Below, piece after piece: positions 60,669-64,000 of a DNA stretch of 64,000 nucleotides (position 1 is its first letter; each line of letters opens with the position of its first letter). The position numbers were made by a program, and so were the translations under genes. The notes under the pieces were generated by a model that saw only the letters and a list, made by a program, of their open reading frames with translations, was not told the DNA's origin and did not search any database. The DNA comes from Chrysoporthe austroafricana (taxonomy: Eukaryota; Ascomycota; Sordariomycetes; Diaporthales; Cryphonectriaceae), in assembly GCA_001051155.2 (NCBI GenBank), contig JYIP02000005.1, forward strand, positions 1,178,001-1,242,000. Reading direction: 5' to 3'.

Positions 60669-61840
60669 TCATGCTTTTATCATGAAGATCTAGAGGAATG
60701 TTAGCGGGAAATACACCTAGACTTGCTCGAGACCAAAGAGCCATACCTGGTTTAAAGCTGCTGGATCCATCACAGCAGCTCGCTTCTGTGCTATGAACCT
60801 CTTCCGAGCGAGGTGGCGGTGTGGTACGTCGGATACTGGTGTCGATGTGCCGCTGCCGGTGGGCGTAGATGTATCTGTGGGCAGTGGTGTAGACTTGCTG
60901 GACTCGGCCTCGCCATCCTTTTCTGCTCTTCTCTTCTTTTCCCTCGCCTTCGACTGTGAATCTGATGTCTCAGTCGAAGTTGCACCGTCGTCCTCCTTCG
61001 ACTTCTTTCGCTTCTCCTTCTTCTCCTTCTTAGACTTCTTTCGGCTTGAGGCATCGTTGTCTTCATCTTTCAGCTGTGTCGTCTCATCGTCACTTGGAGA
61101 TCCAGACTCCGCTGGTGTCGAAACCTCCTTGACTTTCCTCTTCTTATCTCTCTTCTCCTTTCGTTTGGACTTCGACTCGCCATCGTCATCTGCCGTCTTC
61201 CGCTTCTTAGACTTCTTCTCTTTCTTGTCTGATGTTGTGCCGCCCTCCTCGTCGACCTTCCTCTTCTTGCTCTTCTTCTCCTTCTTGCCCTCTTCCGCCG
61301 CGGCAGCCTCCTTCTCCTTCTTCAACTCGTCTGCCAACGCCTGGACCTTGTCACCGACAAGCAACCCGCCATACACGAACCTGACGGTCCCCAGCTTTCT
61401 CTCCAGATACCGGCTCACCCTCGCATCCTCTCGCTTCTTCCTCTCGGCACCAAGGGACTCCTCGCTCTTGCCGTTGAGCCGCCCGAGAAGCTCCTGGAGG
61501 GCATCCAGGCCGGTGCACTCGTCGCCTTGGTTCCGCCGCGCGCCCAGGCCGAGATTATCGTCCTTGAGCACGGCGCGGATGTGGCTGGCGTTGGCGGAGC
61601 CGTAGAACTCGGAGTGCGCGGCTTCCTTGGCCCCAAGGTACTGGCCGGGTTCCCAGCCCTGGGAGCGCAGGATCTTGTGGCCGAAGGTGTCGGTGTTGCG
61701 GGACCAGGCCGTGTTGTTGGGGTCCTTGGCCCACTTGCGCTTGCTGGAATGAGGTGAGTTCTGTGAGCAGCCAAGCTTGGAGATGATTGGGAAGGGCTGA
61801 GGGGGGGCTAGCCTTACTTCTTGGCGGCGGCGAGACCCAT
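60669..61840 (-). CDS. PXR1: PXR1/GNO1 G-patch ribosome-biogenesis protein
   Basis: Three exons on the minus strand, 61840..61818, 61743..60747 and 60689..60669, give 346 residues. The start MGLAAAKNKRKWAKDPNNTA and the G-patch (about 20-75, with GHKILRSQGWEPGQYLGA and LKDDNLGLGA) are diagnostic. After the ELLGRLNGKSEE region comes a long lysine-rich KKEKKSKKRK tail. The protein ends RFIAQKRAAVMDPAALNQ, joined by a last intron to a seven-codon exon encoding IFMIKA and the stop. That ending is conserved in fungal homologues. Without this micro-exon the frame runs on into an unrelated VWLFGLEQV. In yeast PXR1 acts in the nucleolus on rRNA and snoRNA maturation, activates the helicase Prp43 through its G-patch, and inhibits telomerase. 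It is divergent from the gene at 62224. Confidence 0.96.
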
Positions 61841-62223
61841 GATTGTTGTCGTAGATGGGTGGGAAGGGGGCAGAGGGGGACGGTGCTGCGAGTGACGATT
61901 GGTACCCGGGGAAGTTGCGGTGCGGAATTGATGCACTTGTGGTTCCCTAGTTGAGATTTCGAAATTTTTGGCGGGAAGGGTCGGCGGAAGGCAGGACCCC
62001 ACAAGCCGGCTATCAGCCTCCCGCAGTGGGGCTTACTGCGGTACTCACTCGACTCGGCGTCTTCACATGCTCAAAACGCATTCCCTCACGTTCATTCACC
62101 CTCCAAGATCATCTACGGTAGCGTCTGCTAAATTGACTGCCTGCAGATCGCTAGACAGTTAACAGACCTGGTGGAAGGATTTTGAAACACGCTGTGCCGA
62201 CGCGGGGAGCATTCGACTTCGGC
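61841..62223. promoter_or_regulatory. Shared divergent promoter of PXR1 and the coiled-coil gene
   Basis: These 383 bp separate two divergent start codons. An RRPE-like GAAATTTTT element (about 61961-61969), next to GGCGGGAA, lies 120 nt upstream of the PXR1 ATG. RRPE elements mark ribosome-biogenesis promoters in yeasts; the function here is inferred. A CCGCAGTGGGGCTTACTGCGG inverted repeat is at about 62021-62041. Confidence 0.5.
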
Positions 62224-62838
62224 ATGGCTCCTCGCAAGCGCGCCGCTGCGGATGATTCGTCCAGCGAGGAGGAGATCAACATGGACAGGATGGTCGAGAC
62301 CAAGCAGGTGCTGGACAAGGTATCACCGCCATACTGCTGATGCCTTGTCTTTACGCTTGCTCTTTCTCTGGCCTCCCGACCATCTGATCTGACGATGCTC
62401 TCCCCTCTTGTGACCAGATCCGCAAAGATCGCGAGAAGAAGCGTTCCCAGCTGCAGCGAGACCTCGACAAGAAGCTCGTCGACCTGCACGGGCGCATCGG
62501 GCAGACTGTCGAGGCCCATACCCAGCAGCTGTCAGTCACCTGCGCCCGAGCAGGCCTCGTTCTCTGGGTGGCTGGGTGCTGACAGGAGGGCTTGTAGTGC
62601 GGCGATCAGTCAGCAGCAGGTCGACCGCCTGAAGGCGGCAATCGAGGCGCGGGACGGTATCGAAGAGCTCATCCGAGAGAGACTCGCTGAGCAGCAGCGC
62701 GAGGGCAGGAAGCTGGCCGCCATGCTGGATCGAGGTTATCAGTACCGGCTCGAGAAGGCGCAGTCGCTTGCCACCCATGTGTCGGAGCAGAAGCAGGACC
62801 AGGCTCTTCTTGCGAAGAAGACCAAGTTCGACGCTTGA
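62224..62838 (+). CDS. Small coiled-coil protein, function unknown
   Basis: Three exons, 62224..62319, 62418..62530 and 62598..62838, give 149 residues. The N-terminus is basic then acidic (MAPRKRAAADDSSSEEEINM). From about residue 20 to the end it is almost entirely charged helix with heptad-like spacing (IRKDREKKRSQLQRDLDKKL, QQQVDRLKAAIEARDGIEEL), strongly predicting a coiled coil. Introns end GTATCA...CCAG and GTCAGT...GTAG, the second with a CTGAC branch. It has no signal peptide or domain I can name. The size and the basic/acidic N-terminus suggest a nuclear or kinetochore-type subunit, but this is speculation. It shares a 383-bp divergent promoter with PXR1. Confidence 0.82.
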
Positions 62839-63359
62839 TCTTCTGATTGGGGAAAGTTGGTGGTGGCAATGGTATTTGCTTTACACATGTTGCTCCTGGC
62901 GATTGATTTGGGCTAGCAGATCGGGCGGGGTCAAGGAAAAACACCTGAAAGCATATGAGCAATTGGGAACGGGAGCGATCTGGCGATTTTGAAACGGGAA
63001 TCTATGAATGTTGTTTGCTTCAGCGGATGATACCTTTTGCTATATTGGGGCGTTTGGGATGGACGGACATATTGCTTTCTAGGATCGAAAGACAATACAA
63101 CAAGACAGATGTCACTGTTCGGTCCAGGTTCCGCTGCATATGCGCTCTTTGACTTGTATCTATTGTTGAGCGGAGAGCGAAAGACCTTCTATAAGCCTTT
63201 TTGCTTGGTATCATCATATTTACGCCGTGACAATGCATCATCCTTTTTTTTTTTTTTTTTTGCCAACACTAAAACCCTTTTGCATCTCTGGCTGGGATCG
63301 TGCCTGTCGTCTTGCTGCTTCGTCACTCGAGACAACTCTCCGTAACCTCGGTCACGCCG
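62839..63359. other. Convergent intergenic region with T tract
   Basis: This holds the 3' flanks of the coiled-coil gene and COX17. A run of about 19 T (63243-63261) lies downstream of COX17. No gene was seen. Confidence 0.6.
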
Positions 63360-63748
63360 TTATACTTCGAAACCGAAACCCTTCATGCAGCTCCGATATT
63401 GATCGATTGTTGACCGGCAGTCCTTCGCGGGGTCGGCAGCTTTCGAGAATAGCATGCACTCGTCCCGTCTCGACTTCTCGTCCGTGCAGACGCAGCAGGG
63501 CTGTGCGGCAGTGATGGCTCCAAGTCAGCACGAGAGAACATTCCTCTGTCCCAAAATTCGGCAACATGTGATCCCGCACCGGGCAGATATCGTACCTTGG
63601 GCTTCGGGGCAGCAGCGGCGTCACTGTTGATCGCAGGAGCAGGGGTTGCCGCAGTGCCCGCTGGCATCGCTGGACGGCGCGCGTCAGCTGCGATCCGTGA
63701 GGTGGAGTTGAGCGTCTCGTACTCACGCGTGGATATCGGCGAGGCCAT
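63360..63748 (-). CDS. COX17: COX17 copper chaperone for cytochrome c oxidase
   Basis: Three exons on the minus strand, 63748..63727, 63687..63596 and 63500..63360, give 84 residues. The second junction yields KPKPCCVCTDEKSRRDEC. The CC pair (Cys40-Cys41) binds Cu(I). The twin CX9C motifs (Cys43-x9-Cys53 and Cys66-x9-Cys76) form the disulfide-linked helical hairpin imported into the intermembrane space by Mia40. The C-terminus KGFGFEV is the family ending. Cox17 hands copper to Sco1 and Cox11 for the CuA and CuB sites of complex IV. The N-terminal 38 residues are Ala/Pro-rich and longer than in yeast (69 residues in all). An internal Met near residue 14 could also start translation. The 63-95 nt introns make the gene easy to miss. 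Confidence 0.96.
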
Positions 63749-64000
63749 TTTCTAAAAGTTGTCTGTGTGCAAACGAACGTGGGAAATCAAACTGCCTGTG
63801 GTCGCAAAAGAAAAAGATGGCGTGAGCGGCTCTGAGCTCACCTTTTTGCCTGCCGTTGATTTGTAAGAAGTTTGGAGGGTGCCGAAGTCGGCACCGAAGG
63901 AGAACTTAGGTCCCTCCCTAAAAAGTGAGAAAAAGTGAGAAAAAGTGGATACACCTAGGCTTCACCCGATGCCCTGGATGTGGCATCATGACGATTCAGA
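63749..64000. other. COX17 upstream flank to window end
   Basis: A short stretch with a repeated AAAAAGTGAGA motif at about 63918-63948 (about three copies). No gene was seen before the window ends. Confidence 0.5.

Overview
The window looks like nuclear DNA of a filamentous ascomycete (Pezizomycotina, probably a Sordariomycete). Genes are monocistronic and lie on both strands. Most are split by short introns of about 45-90 nt with GT...AG ends and internal CTGAC/CTAAC-like branch points. The families are typically fungal: Zn2Cys6 factor, PTH11-like rhodopsin-fold membrane proteins, front-end sphingolipid desaturase, S10 carboxypeptidase, PXR1 and COX17. I could support 17 protein-coding genes and rebuilt their exons by hand from reading-frame continuity and splice phase. 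I see no convincing tRNA, rRNA, CRISPR array or intact transposon.

Layout. 0-7.3 kb is accessory in character: a six-cysteine small secreted protein (8-508, minus), a secreted Kex2-type repeat precursor with a cysteine-rich C-terminal domain (1864-2920), an unrecognised 216-residue protein (3568-4372) and a secreted S10 carboxypeptidase (5138-7230). At 11-18.4 kb there is a proline/serine-rich low-complexity protein and a large Bem3-like PX-PH-RhoGAP protein (13194-18428, minus). From 18.4 to 29.3 kb lies a GC-rich gene desert with microsatellites and homopolymer tracts around an ambiguous base. At 29.3-39.8 kb two PTH11-like membrane proteins flank a secreted bicovalent-type FAD oxidoreductase, followed by a cytochrome b5-fused sphingolipid desaturase. 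At 44.3-49 kb a Leu3/War1/PrtT-class Zn2Cys6 factor sits beside a zinc-free MDR enoyl-reductase-like enzyme. From 50.5 kb to the end come a BTB-like protein, a conserved serine/proline-rich fungal protein, PXR1 (ribosome biogenesis), a small coiled-coil protein divergent from PXR1, and COX17 (copper delivery to cytochrome oxidase).

How the genes relate. The right end (58-64 kb) is housekeeping in character and the left 7 kb is accessory and secreted. The middle mixes polarity signalling (RhoGAP), membrane sensing or lipid genes, and a regulator/oxidoreductase pair. The strongest candidate for something undescribed is the Kex2-type precursor at 1864-2920. Its two 12-residue core peptides are identical in protein although 8 of 12 codons differ silently, so selection is acting on the peptide itself.
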